Under the pieces are notes generated by a model that was not told the origin of the DNA, made no database searches, and worked only from the letters and a program-made list of their open reading frames with translations. A DNA stretch of 46,814 nucleotides, taken from Candidatus Cloacimonadota bacterium (GTDB lineage Bacteria > Cloacimonadota > Cloacimonadia > JGIOTU-2). The stretch lies in assembly GCA_023129415.1 (NCBI GenBank), contig JAGMCF010000056.1:1-46814 (forward strand). Reading direction: 5' to 3'. Positions 8,130-15,353 of this stretch are shown here, piece after piece. Within the stretch, counting starts at the first letter, position 1; each line of letters opens with the position of its first letter. The position numbers and the translations under genes were made by a program.

Positions 8130-9383
8130 TTATATTTCTTCAACTATTTCTATATCTTTTTCAGTTTCAATTCTCAAATCCTCGATTGTCTTATCATCTA
8201 ATGTAAGCGCGTCTTCATTAAACATATTTTCAGGAAGAATTATTAAATCTCCACAATCATTTTCTTTAATGGCTTTAATAACATCAGAACATGATAATAA
8301 ACCAGTTACCGTAACTGTCTCCCCCAAATATTCGTTTTTGACTTTTATTACATTAATTCTAATTTTATGAGATTTCTGAAATTCAATTGCCAGATTTTTT
8401 ATAATAGGATAGATAAGTTCAGCAGTTACAATACTAATTGATTTTATATTCCTATCTAATTTTAAACTATCTATTATTCTCTCCCAATTATCCAAAAACT
8501 TTCTTGTCATCCCCACCCCATTTTCAATTTGTGGAAAATCATCATAATACTCTTCTTCTGGAATTTTTTCTCTTGCAAGAAGAAAAAACTCATCAGCCAA
8601 TGTAACTAAACCAGTGCCATATTTCTGCTTAAGTTTTTCTCGCCATTTCATTGAATCAGAAATCACTCTTTTTGCTAAACCTGCATCAACAGGTTTTATA
8701 GGTGTTAACCCTTCTCTAAATTTTGTTAATCCAACTGGCACAATAGCAATTGACTGAACAGAAGGATATAACTCAGCAAGGTCAAAAACAGTTCTTTCCA
8801 GCTCTATTCCATCATTCCATTCTGGGATTAAAACTATTTGAGTGTGCATTTGAATTCCATTTTTAGCAAGGAATTTCAATCTTTCTTTTATATTAATTTT
8901 TACTCTATATCTCATCATTTTTTTTCTGAGCTTATCATCTGTTGTATGTACTGAAATATAGAGTGGAGATAGACGCTGGTTAATAATTCTTGAATAATCA
9001 GAGTTAGATATATTTGTTAGTGATATAAAATTTCCAAATAAAAATGAAAACCTATAGTCATCATCCTTGATTTTTAAAGATGGACGAGCTTCAGGATGCA
9101 TCTGGTCAACAAAGCAGAAAATACAGTTGCAATTACATCTGTGACATTTTATTGGATAAAATTCTAAACCTAAATCTTCTGAATATTCCCTTTTTACCAA
9201 ATATGTTTTACTGCGACCATCTCGCTTAATTTTAATCCTCAGAATCTCATTTGCTTGATAGAATTTGTAATCAATAATGTCATTAATGTTGTGATTATTT
9301 ATAGATAAAAGAATATCATTGGCTTGGATTCCAATTCTATTTGCAATTGTATTATCTCTTGCAAACTTTATTTTTAATGGCAT
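8130..9383 (-). CDS. PDZ domain/radical SAM protein, DUF512 (TIGR03279) family
   Basis: The 417-residue protein has a PDZ-like N-terminus (residues 1-65, NRIGIQANDILLSINN), a radical SAM-type cluster C83-x3-C87-x2-C90 within CNCNCIFCFVDQM, a central TIM-barrel portion (LYISVHTTDD, MHTQIVLIPEWND) and the C-terminal DUF512 region (LADEFFLLA, IENGVGM, VTAELIYPIIK). An extra cysteine (C85) lies inside the cluster motif. The reaction of this family is not known to me; relatives are widespread in anaerobes. The gene is isolated, with a 132-base palindromic element immediately upstream. Confidence 0.88.
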   Translation of the reverse strand: MPLKIKFARDNTIANRIGIQANDILLSINNHNINDIIDYKFYQANEILRIKIKRDGRSKTYLVKREYSEDLGLEFYPIKCHRCNCNCIFCFVDQMHPEARPSLKIKDDDYRFSFLFGNFISLTNISNSDYSRIINQRLSPLYISVHTTDDKLRKKMMRYRVKINIKERLKFLAKNGIQMHTQIVLIPEWNDGIELERTVFDLAELYPSVQSIAIVPVGLTKFREGLTPIKPVDAGLAKRVISDSMKWREKLKQKYGTGLVTLADEFFLLAREKIPEEEYYDDFPQIENGVGMTRKFLDNWERIIDSLKLDRNIKSISIVTAELIYPIIKNLAIEFQKSHKIRINVIKVKNEYLGETVTVTGLLSCSDVIKAIKENDCGDLIILPENMFNEDALTLDDKTIEDLRIETEKDIEIVEEI

Positions 9384-9408
9384 AATTATAATTCATTAGA
9401 GTACATTT

Positions 9409-9540
9409 TGGAGTGTCCCGATATTCATCGGGATTACTGCATATTTGCACCAAGACCCCGATACAGTCATTCTCTGTTAAATATTGCTTCGCATTTCACA
9501 GTGTAAACCTCCTTACGGGACAGGCGCTTGGTGCACTCCA
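9409..9540. repeat. 132-bp element with terminal inverted repeats
   Basis: The ends are TGGAGTG (9409-9415) and CACTCCA (9534-9540). Inside lie TGCACCAAG (9446-9454) with its complement CTTGGTGCA (9527-9535), and the hairpin TCCCGAT (9416-9422)/ATCGGGA (9427-9433). A GGGACAGGCG word also found in other elements is at about 9517-9526. There is no open reading frame. The shape is that of a miniature inverted-repeat element; no flanking target duplication is obvious. Confidence 0.55.
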
Positions 9541-9550
9541 TACTTGATTA

Positions 9551-9578
9551 AATAAAAGGCGGGAAAGCCATTCCCGCC
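9551..9578 (-). terminator. Intrinsic terminator of the aminotransferase gene
   Basis: A perfect 8-base-pair stem GGCGGGAA (9558-9565)/TTCCCGCC (9571-9578) with a five-base loop is followed on the minus strand by TTTTATT. It sits 30 bases after the aminotransferase stop codon. Confidence 0.85.
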
Positions 9579-9607
9579 AAAATATTAATCACATCTTTTT
9601 ACTTTCA

Positions 9608-10750
9608 TTAGAATTTATATTCTTCAGCAAGAACTTTTTGTGCAGCAGAAAGTCCAGCACCCCATTCAAATTTCCAACCCAGTTCATGTAAAACCATCTC
9701 TAAAGCAGAGATAGCAGCAACAATATCAAAACATTCAATATAACCCATATGAGCGATACGGAAGATTTTCCCTTTGGCTTCAGCTTGACCACCAGCAATG
9801 GTAAATCCATACTCATCTCGCATCTTTTTCACTAATGCAAGTCCATCGACATTTTCCGGAACTATAACAGCAGTTACAACATCACAGGGTGGATTTGCAT
9901 ACAATTCCAAACCCAGGGCTGCTACTGCTGAACGACAAGCTTTTGCTAAAACACGATAACGAACAAATCTTTCCTCAATACCTTCTGCTTTAATTATATC
10001 AATAGCTTTTAATAAGCCCTTAACATGGATCACAGAACCGGTATATGGGTCAGTATTCTTTGCTAATTTCTTACGATAAGATTTCCAGTCGAAATAATAA
10101 TTTGATTGTGTGCAGGTCTCAATTTTTGCCCATGCTTTCTCACTAACAGCAGCATAAGCATGTCCGGGAGGAAGCATTAATCCTTTTTGAGAGCCAGCAA
10201 CACATATATCAACCTTCCAGTCATCCATATAGAATTCCTGTCCACCCAAACCTGAAATAGCGTCTATCACGAGTAAAGCATCAGTTTTACTTATAATATC
10301 ACCAAGTTCTTTAACTGGTAAAACCACTCCAGTAGAAGTTTCTGTTAGTTGAGTATAAACAGCTTTAATGTCTGACTTATCCTTAAGCAACTTTTCAATG
10401 ATTTCAGGTTCGACAACAGTACCCCAAGGCAGATCAATATAAATAGGATCAATTCCAAACTTTTCTGCGATTTCTCCCCATCTTTCAGCAAATTTTCCAT
10501 TTCTTACAATAATCGCTTTCTCGCCTTTGTTTAGCACATTTGAGATCGCACCTTCCATAGCACCTGTTCCAGATGCAGAGAAAATTAATATATCATTTTT
10601 AGTTTGGAATATATATTTCAATCCTTCAATAGCCTGACCAACCATAGCCTTGAATGCCGGTGTTCGATGATGAATCATTGGTTCTGCTATGGTTAGTAAA
10701 ATGTCCTCAGGAACTGGGGTTGGACCTGGTGATAATAGATATTTTTTCAT
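9608..10750 (-). CDS. Class V aminotransferase (serine-pyruvate/alanine-glyoxylate type)
   Basis: This is a PLP-dependent fold-type I enzyme. The N-terminus LLSPGPTPVPEDIL and HHRTPAF are hallmarks of the alanine-glyoxylate/serine-pyruvate aminotransferase group. SASGTGAMEGAISNVL binds the cofactor phosphate, D163 (VIDAISGLGG) should contact the pyridine nitrogen, and K189 (GSQKGLMLPPG) should form the Schiff base. At 380 residues it is full length. Such enzymes interconvert serine or alanine with glyoxylate or pyruvate; the exact pair cannot be told. It is followed by an intrinsic terminator and preceded by the M20 peptidase gene 82 bases away, with which it may be co-transcribed. Confidence 0.9.
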   Translation of the reverse strand: MKKYLLSPGPTPVPEDILLTIAEPMIHHRTPAFKAMVGQAIEGLKYIFQTKNDILIFSASGTGAMEGAISNVLNKGEKAIIVRNGKFAERWGEIAEKFGIDPIYIDLPWGTVVEPEIIEKLLKDKSDIKAVYTQLTETSTGVVLPVKELGDIISKTDALLVIDAISGLGGQEFYMDDWKVDICVAGSQKGLMLPPGHAYAAVSEKAWAKIETCTQSNYYFDWKSYRKKLAKNTDPYTGSVIHVKGLLKAIDIIKAEGIEERFVRYRVLAKACRSAVAALGLELYANPPCDVVTAVIVPENVDGLALVKKMRDEYGFTIAGGQAEAKGKIFRIAHMGYIECFDIVAAISALEMVLHELGWKFEWGAGLSAAQKVLAEEYKF

Positions 10751-10832
10751 TTTTCTCTCCCTTCATCTATCTCGCCTTCATAATATTAAATAGGCGATGA
10801 CATATTTTATCTCCGATGTGTCGAAGACATGT

Positions 10833-11969
10833 TTATTTTTTACTATATTCTTTAATAATTTCCATAACCCAACGAGTGCCATTTTCAAGATCTTCAATAC
10901 TAATATTTTCACTTAAAGAATGAACATCTCTCATACCTGTACCAAGTATCGGCATATTAAGACCATGACTATAAAAAATATTTGAATCACTTCCTCCCCC
11001 ACCAATTTCAATTTCTGATTCAATTCCAATATTCTTTGCTGCATTTAGAGCAATTTTTACAATTTCACTATTACTATCTATTATTATTGCTGGAAAATCT
11101 TTTGATACTTTAGCATCAACTTTTGCTTCAAAGACTTTGGATTCTATCTTTATCTGATATTTTTTAGCAGTTTTTTCAAATGTTTTAATAATTTCATTTG
11201 TAATTTTCTGAAGCTTATCTTCATTATGACTACGCACTTCTCCACTTAAAGTTACAACATTAGGTATAATATTATTTGCAACTCCCCCAGAAATTTTACC
11301 AATATTAGCCGTGGTTTCATCATCTATTCTTCCAAGTTTTAGTTTTGATATTGCTTCAGAAGCAACCTGAATAGCGTTGATTCCCTTTTCTGGAGAAGCA
11401 CCAGAATGAGCTTCTTTCCCCAAAACCTTAATCTCAATAACATTTAAAGCTGGAGCTTGAATAGTTACAGAACCAACTTTATGACTATCTAATGTATAGC
11501 CCCTCCTCGCTTTCAAAAGAGAATAATCCAAATTCTTTGATCCTAAAAGTCCAATCTCTTCAGAAATAGTCAAAAGAACCTCAAGAGGTGCATACTTAAA
11601 TTGTTGTTCTTGCAACCTTCTTATTGCTTCTACAATCTCAACAATTCCAGACTTATCATCACTCCCAAGAATCGTTGTTCCATCGCTATTTATTTTGCGA
11701 TCTTTAATTATGGGCTTTACACCTTTTCCGGGTTTAACAGTATCAAGATGCGCACTAAGAAGAAGTGGTTCTTTATCAATTTTACCTGGAAAACGAGCAA
11801 TTAAATTACCAATTTTTCCCTTTGTCCTTGCATGAGCATCATCAAAAATAACCTCTGCACCCATAGCAACCAAATCATCTTTCATTCTTTCTGCCATTTC
11901 AAGCTCATCTTTAGATTCACTATCAATTTTAACCAATGAAATAAAATAATCAACCATTCGTTTTTCCAT
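10833..11969 (-). CDS. M20 family zinc peptidase (PepT-like)
   Basis: A 378-residue M20 metallopeptidase, probably a cytosolic tripeptidase or related aminoacyl-hydrolase. Metal-site motifs are present: SAHLDTV (H74, D76), GSDDKSG (D104), the catalytic ISEEIGLLGS (E137, E138), TLDSHKVG and the C-terminal HSLSENI histidine. The lid domain (KVLGKEAHSGASPEKGINA) lies between the two halves of the catalytic domain. AGGAAG six bases before the ATG supports the start. It is upstream of the aminotransferase on the same strand and divergent from ogt. Confidence 0.88.
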   Translation of the reverse strand: MEKRMVDYFISLVKIDSESKDELEMAERMKDDLVAMGAEVIFDDAHARTKGKIGNLIARFPGKIDKEPLLLSAHLDTVKPGKGVKPIIKDRKINSDGTTILGSDDKSGIVEIVEAIRRLQEQQFKYAPLEVLLTISEEIGLLGSKNLDYSLLKARRGYTLDSHKVGSVTIQAPALNVIEIKVLGKEAHSGASPEKGINAIQVASEAISKLKLGRIDDETTANIGKISGGVANNIIPNVVTLSGEVRSHNEDKLQKITNEIIKTFEKTAKKYQIKIESKVFEAKVDAKVSKDFPAIIIDSNSEIVKIALNAAKNIGIESEIEIGGGGSDSNIFYSHGLNMPILGTGMRDVHSLSENISIEDLENGTRWVMEIIKEYSKK

Positions 11970-12175
11970 AATATCTTCCTAATAATTTAATAATATTGTT
12001 ATACTTTTTGTATTAAATCTACTTTTATTGAAATACTTACAACTTTGTTCATGTTTTGAAACCAAACATTTTTATTTATTATTTCCTTTGCCTTTTAGAT
12101 GTTTAACAATAATTTCTTGTCAAATAAATTGAGATTTTAATTGACAATATTTTTTCATCAAGAGAGTATTCTATA

Positions 12176-12670
12176 ATGAAAATTCTCTACAAAAGTGAGC
12201 TGCATTCTTTCATTGGCAACCTATATTTGTTTTTTAACAAAAAGGGATTATTTCATATTAGCATTGATGAATATTGTAACAAGTGGATTTATAAATTTTA
12301 TCCAGATGCTTTTATAAAACCTTCAAATAATAATATTTTCCTGATTCAATTAAAAGAATATTTTTCAGGTTTAAGAAAAGAATTTGACCTGCCAACTATC
12401 TTATTAGGAACAAAGTTTCAAAAAGATGTTTGGAGATTTGTTTATAAAATTCCATTTGGTGAAACTATGTCCTATATAGAAGTCGCAAGAAATATAAATC
12501 ATAAATTTGCACAAAGAGCTGTTGGAAATGCTCTTGGAAAAAATCATTTACTTATTGTTGTACCCTGTCATAGAGTTATAAAATCAAATGGAAATTGGGG
12601 AGGGTTTTCTGCAGATATTGAGGTCAAGAAAAAATTGTTAGCTTTTGAAAAGGAAATATTAAATGATTAA
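12176..12670 (+). CDS. ogt: Methylated-DNA--protein-cysteine methyltransferase
   Basis: This suicide enzyme removes alkyl groups from O6 of guanine onto its own cysteine. The C-terminal domain is intact: IPFGETMSYIEVA, the DNA-binding helix with R114 (RAVGNALGKN), and the active-site P130-C131-H-R-V. The N-terminal domain is short and diverged, giving 164 residues in all. It overlaps ispG by eight bases, so the two are co-transcribed although functionally unrelated. A perfect TTGACA lies at 12141-12146, but no well-spaced -10 box was found; a TATAAT at 12172-12177 runs into the start codon. Confidence 0.93.
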   Translation: MKILYKSELHSFIGNLYLFFNKKGLFHISIDEYCNKWIYKFYPDAFIKPSNNNIFLIQLKEYFSGLRKEFDLPTILLGTKFQKDVWRFVYKIPFGETMSYIEVARNINHKFAQRAVGNALGKNHLLIVVPCHRVIKSNGNWGGFSADIEVKKKLLAFEKEILND

Positions 12671-13718
12671 AAGAAGAAAAACACGAGAAATAAAAATTGG
12701 TTATGTATCAATCGGTGGTGACTCCCCTATCTCTGTTCAATCCATGACTAATACTGATACAAGAGATGTTAAGAAAACAATTAAACAAATAAAACAGCTT
12801 GAATCTATTGGGTGCGATATTGTCCGAATTGCAATTCCAGATATGACTTCAGCAGATCATATCCCAGAAATAAAAAAATCCACAACAATTCCAATCATTG
12901 CAGATATTCATTTTGATTATTACCTTGCATTAGAATCAATAAAAAATGGGATTGATGCTTTGCGTATAAATCCCGGAAATATTGGAAGCTGTGATAAAAT
13001 AGCCAAAGTAGTTAATGCAGCAAAAGTAGCAAAAATCCCAATAAGAATTGGTGTTAATTCCGGTTCTTTAGAAAAGGACATTAAAGAAAAATACGGAATC
13101 TCAGCTAAAGCTATTACAGAAAGTGCATTGCGACATATTAGACTCTGTGAAAAGCTTGGTTTTTATGACATAAAAATTTCACTTAAATCATCTTCTGTTC
13201 CACTCACTATTGAAAGTTATAGAAAAATGGCAAAATTAGTTGATTACCCATTCCACCTTGGAATTACAGAAGCAGGAACGAAATTTACAGGCACAATAAA
13301 ATCAGCTATTGGAATTGGTGCTTTGCTTTCAGAAGGAATTGGCGATACAATACGAGTTTCCCTAACAGAAAATCCAGTTGAAGAAGTAAAAGTTGGGATT
13401 GAAATTTTAAAATCCTTAGGATTAAAAAAAGGTCCAAATATTATTTCTTGTCCAACTTGTGGACGCACAGAGATTAATGTTATTAAAATTGCAAAAAAAG
13501 TAGAATATGAAATTAATAAATTGAAAATAAATCAAAACCTTACTATCGCAATAATGGGCTGTGTTGTAAATGGACCTGGAGAAGCTAAGGAAGCAGATAT
13601 TGGTATAGCTGGTGGTAAAAATAAAACACTCCTTTTTAAAAAGGGAAAGATATTAAAAACAATTCAAGAAAAAAGTATTGCTGAAGAATTAATCAAGGAA
13701 ATAAAGAAAGATTTTTAG
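12663..13718 (+). CDS. ispG: 4-hydroxy-3-methylbut-2-en-1-yl diphosphate synthase (GcpE)
   Basis: IspG carries out the penultimate step of the MEP isoprenoid pathway, reducing methylerythritol cyclodiphosphate with a [4Fe-4S] cluster. The TIM barrel (VGYVSIGGDSPISVQSMTNT-like start, through RINPGNIG and LGITEAG) is followed by the cluster domain with C263, C266 (SCPTCGRTE) and C300 (MGCVVNGPGEAKEADIGIAGG). It has 351 residues, the compact bacterial form. The start overlaps the end of ogt. It shows that this organism makes isoprenoids by the MEP route. Confidence 0.96.
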   Translation: MIKRRKTREIKIGYVSIGGDSPISVQSMTNTDTRDVKKTIKQIKQLESIGCDIVRIAIPDMTSADHIPEIKKSTTIPIIADIHFDYYLALESIKNGIDALRINPGNIGSCDKIAKVVNAAKVAKIPIRIGVNSGSLEKDIKEKYGISAKAITESALRHIRLCEKLGFYDIKISLKSSSVPLTIESYRKMAKLVDYPFHLGITEAGTKFTGTIKSAIGIGALLSEGIGDTIRVSLTENPVEEVKVGIEILKSLGLKKGPNIISCPTCGRTEINVIKIAKKVEYEINKLKINQNLTIAIMGCVVNGPGEAKEADIGIAGGKNKTLLFKKGKILKTIQEKSIAEELIKEIKKDF

Positions 13719-13793
13719 CATAAAATTTTCATAGTGATAAATTCAGAATATCTATAATTATAGTTACGATAAAAGTAGATATAAAAGATTAAG

Positions 13794-13834
13794 CATTCCC
13801 AATCCCCAATTCAATTGGGGAGGGCTTGGGAATG
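13794..13834. other. Nested hairpin downstream of ispG
   Basis: An outer 9-base-pair stem CATTCCCAA/TTGGGAATG (13794-13802, 13826-13834) encloses an inner 7-base-pair stem CCCCAAT/ATTGGGG (13804-13810, 13814-13820). It lies 76 bases after ispG and could slow or end transcription, but no T-run follows, so it is not a clear intrinsic terminator. Confidence 0.5.
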
Positions 13835-13868
13835 AGAGTGTATATTTATTTTCTTCGTGTCTTTGTGT

Positions 13869-13934
13869 CCATTCTCCCCGCCTTCCATAGTATTACGGCG
13901 GACAGGCGTAGTCCCGATAAATCGGGACGAAGGA
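13869..13934. repeat. GC-rich element inserted into a leader repeat
   Basis: The sequence CCATTCTCCCCGCCTTCCAT (13869-13888) is identical to the minus strand of 7402-7421, and the region through GGACAGGCGTAGTCCC plus the ATCGGGAC half matches 7315-7349. Removing it restores a continuous TTTGTGTCCTTTGTGGC leader as found intact at 14229-14251, so it appears to be nested inside an older element. Confidence 0.55.
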
Positions 13935-14058
13935 TGAACCTTTGTGGCAAAAAAGTGATTTACATATGAAACACTCATGTCCCCGATACATCTGGTACAC
14001 AAATGAGTATGAAAATTTAAGATGGTTTAATGAAGAGATGAGTTTATTGTTTTATTAC

Positions 14059-14118
14059 AGCAACAGGATAAACCTGTTGCTACCCATCCTGTGGGTAGAT
14101 TCGGGTTTATCCCGAATC
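14059..14118. repeat. Three consecutive perfect hairpins
   Basis: AGCAACAGG (14059-14067)/CCTGTTGCT (14073-14081), CTACCCA (14080-14086)/TGGGTAG (14092-14098) and GATTCGGG (14098-14105)/CCCGAATC (14111-14118) follow one another with shared boundary bases and five-base loops. Transcribed in either direction they would give a compact triple-hairpin RNA. Confidence 0.7.
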
Positions 14119-14218
14119 GAAATAAAGAAATAGATTTTCATATGAAACACTCATGCCGATATTTCGGCACAAAGGAGCATGAAAATACTTTAGAGTTGTT
14201 GAATTTATCATGTTTCTA

Positions 14219-14265
14219 ATTTTTTACTTTGTGTCTTTGTGCCTTTGTGGCGAAGGGATTTTCAT
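14219..14265 (+). repeat. Leader-type repeat in front of the Ppx/GppA gene
   Basis: Periodic CTTTGTGTCTTTGTGCC words lead into TTTGTGGC, GAAGGGATTTTCAT and then the start codon at 14266. The AAGGG acts as the ribosome binding site. The same ending occurs in front of the amidohydrolase and, more diverged, rplF. Confidence 0.55.
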
Positions 14266-15150
14266 ATGAAAAAAACTATTTCAATTATTGATATGGGAAC
14301 AAATTCTGTTCTTTTACTAATTGCTGAAAGTCAAAATGATAGTTGGAATATTCTTCATCGTGATGCAAAAACCTCTTCACTTGGAAAAGGAATGAAAAAT
14401 GGCTTGCTCGCAGAAGAGGAAATCAAAAAAACTAAAAAGATACTTACAGGATATATTAATATTTCAAAAAAATATAACTGCAACAAAATAATCATTACAG
14501 GAACTTCAGCTTCAAGAGAAGCAAAAAATATCACAAAAATTTCTGACTGGTTAAAAATAAATTATGGCTTACATTTCTATATCCTGTCAGAAAATGATGA
14601 ATTAAAATACATCTATTCTGCAAATATCAAAGAATTCCCTGAATTTTATAATATGCTTATTTTTGATATTGGTGGCGGAAGTACAGAATTTATTCTAATT
14701 AAGAACAAAGAAATTACAATGCAAAAAAGCCTTAAAATTGGTGTAAGAAGATTGAATAATCTATTTAAAGATAATAAAGATAAAATTGATTATATTAAAA
14801 AAACTCTTAAACAATCAAAACTTATTGAAAAAACTATATGTGGATTTGAATCAATAGGAGTCGGAGGAACTGTTACAAATCTGGTTGCAGTAAAGAAAAA
14901 AATGCATAAATATATTCCTGAAAAGGTTCACAAACAGATTTTATATAAATCAGATGTTGAATATTTTAAAAAGCTTTGGTTCACACTTTCAAATGCGGAA
15001 GCAAAAAAATTAATTCCATTTGATCCATTAAGAGCAGATGTTCTTCTTTCAGGATCTTTAATCTTATTAGAAATTTTTAATTACTTTTCTATTGAAAAAA
15101 TATATGTAAGTGATTGTGGAATTCAGTTTGGGACACTTTATAATATGTAG
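14266..15150 (+). CDS. Ppx/GppA family exopolyphosphatase/pppGpp phosphohydrolase
   Basis: An ASKHA-fold phosphatase acting on polyphosphate or pppGpp. The nucleotide-binding motifs are in order: IIDMGTNSVLLLIAE (residues 5-19), TGTSASREAKN, IFDIGGGSTEFIL, and SIGVGGTVTNLVAVKK, ending with VSDCGIQFG. At 294 residues it is the short form lacking the C-terminal HD-like domain. The ATG at 14266 is chosen because MKKTISIIDMG is the expected N-terminus and AAGGG precedes it; an in-frame ATG 27 bases upstream falls within the repeat leader. It stands alone, converging with the ribosomal cluster. Confidence 0.88.
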   Translation: MKKTISIIDMGTNSVLLLIAESQNDSWNILHRDAKTSSLGKGMKNGLLAEEEIKKTKKILTGYINISKKYNCNKIIITGTSASREAKNITKISDWLKINYGLHFYILSENDELKYIYSANIKEFPEFYNMLIFDIGGGSTEFILIKNKEITMQKSLKIGVRRLNNLFKDNKDKIDYIKKTLKQSKLIEKTICGFESIGVGGTVTNLVAVKKKMHKYIPEKVHKQILYKSDVEYFKKLWFTLSNAEAKKLIPFDPLRADVLLSGSLILLEIFNYFSIEKIYVSDCGIQFGTLYNM

Positions 15151-15174
15151 AATTTATAGAAATAAAATTATGTT

Positions 15175-15217
15175 ACAAAAAAGAACAGCCCAGGCAGAGG
15201 GGAGGCCACCTGGGCTG
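15175..15217 (-). terminator. Strong intrinsic terminator downstream of rplQ
   Basis: A perfect 9-base-pair GC-rich stem CAGCCCAGG/CCTGGGCTG (15186-15194, 15209-15217) is followed on the minus strand by TTCTTTTTTG. It would end the ribosomal run about 140 bases after the rplQ stop, or end a short separate RNA from the promoter-like sequence at 15272-15302. Confidence 0.8.
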
Positions 15218-15265
15218 AGGAGGTCTTTTAAGCGATATTTCTATCGCTTTAGGGGGGAAAATTTA
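15178..15265 (-). ncRNA. Candidate C-rich small RNA or 3' UTR-derived RNA
   Basis: Read on the minus strand this roughly 88-base segment has TTTTCCCCCCTAAAG, an 8-base-pair hairpin AAGCGATA/TATCGCTT (15230-15249), single-stranded GACCTCCTC (15217-15225), and the terminator hairpin whose 14-base loop reads TGGCCTCCCCTCTG. Three exposed C/U-rich patches complementary to Shine-Dalgarno sequences, plus a terminator, resemble C-rich regulatory RNAs known from other bacteria. The alternative is that it is just the 3' end of the rplQ transcript. Confidence 0.35.
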
Positions 15266-15271
15266 TTAAGA

Positions 15272-15302
15272 CATATACTTTATTAACATTTCATATTGTC
15301 AA
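15272..15302 (-). promoter_or_regulatory. Promoter-like sequence between rplQ and the terminator
   Basis: Minus-strand TTGACA (15297-15302) is followed after 19 bases by TATATG (15272-15277). The -35 is perfect, the -10 weak. It would launch the C-rich RNA from about 15265 independently of the ribosomal operon. Confidence 0.35.
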
Positions 15303-15353
15303 GATTTTTTTTCATTATTGAAATTTTTTTTACTTTTATTCTGAATCTTCTTT

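Larger units (their letters stand above)
13719..14265. repeat. Spacer built of stacked palindromic elements upstream of the Ppx/GppA gene
   Basis: No genuine gene is present. In order: a nested hairpin (13794-13834); a periodic TTCGTGTCTTTGTGT leader copy (13847-13870) split by a GC-rich insertion (13869-13934) that contains palindrome GTCCCGATAAATCGGGAC (13911-13928); a first start-like copy ACATATGAAACACTCATG with ATG at 13966; three consecutive hairpins (14059-14118); a second start-like copy with ATG at 14142 and hairpin TGCCGA/TCGGCA (14154-14169); and the final leader copy that serves the real start at 14266. Confidence 0.65.

Noticed and set aside
12141-12177. TTGACA...TATAAT as a promoter of ogt
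   Set aside because: The TATAAT overlaps the start codon and is 25 bases from the TTGACA, so the pair does not form a usable promoter.
13794-13834. Intrinsic terminator of ispG
   Set aside because: The hairpin is strong but no T-run follows in either direction.
13811-14133. Overlapping open frames of about 63 codons on both strands upstream of the Ppx/GppA gene
   Set aside because: They cross hairpins and repeat copies, lack supported starts in context, and show no recognisable protein pattern.
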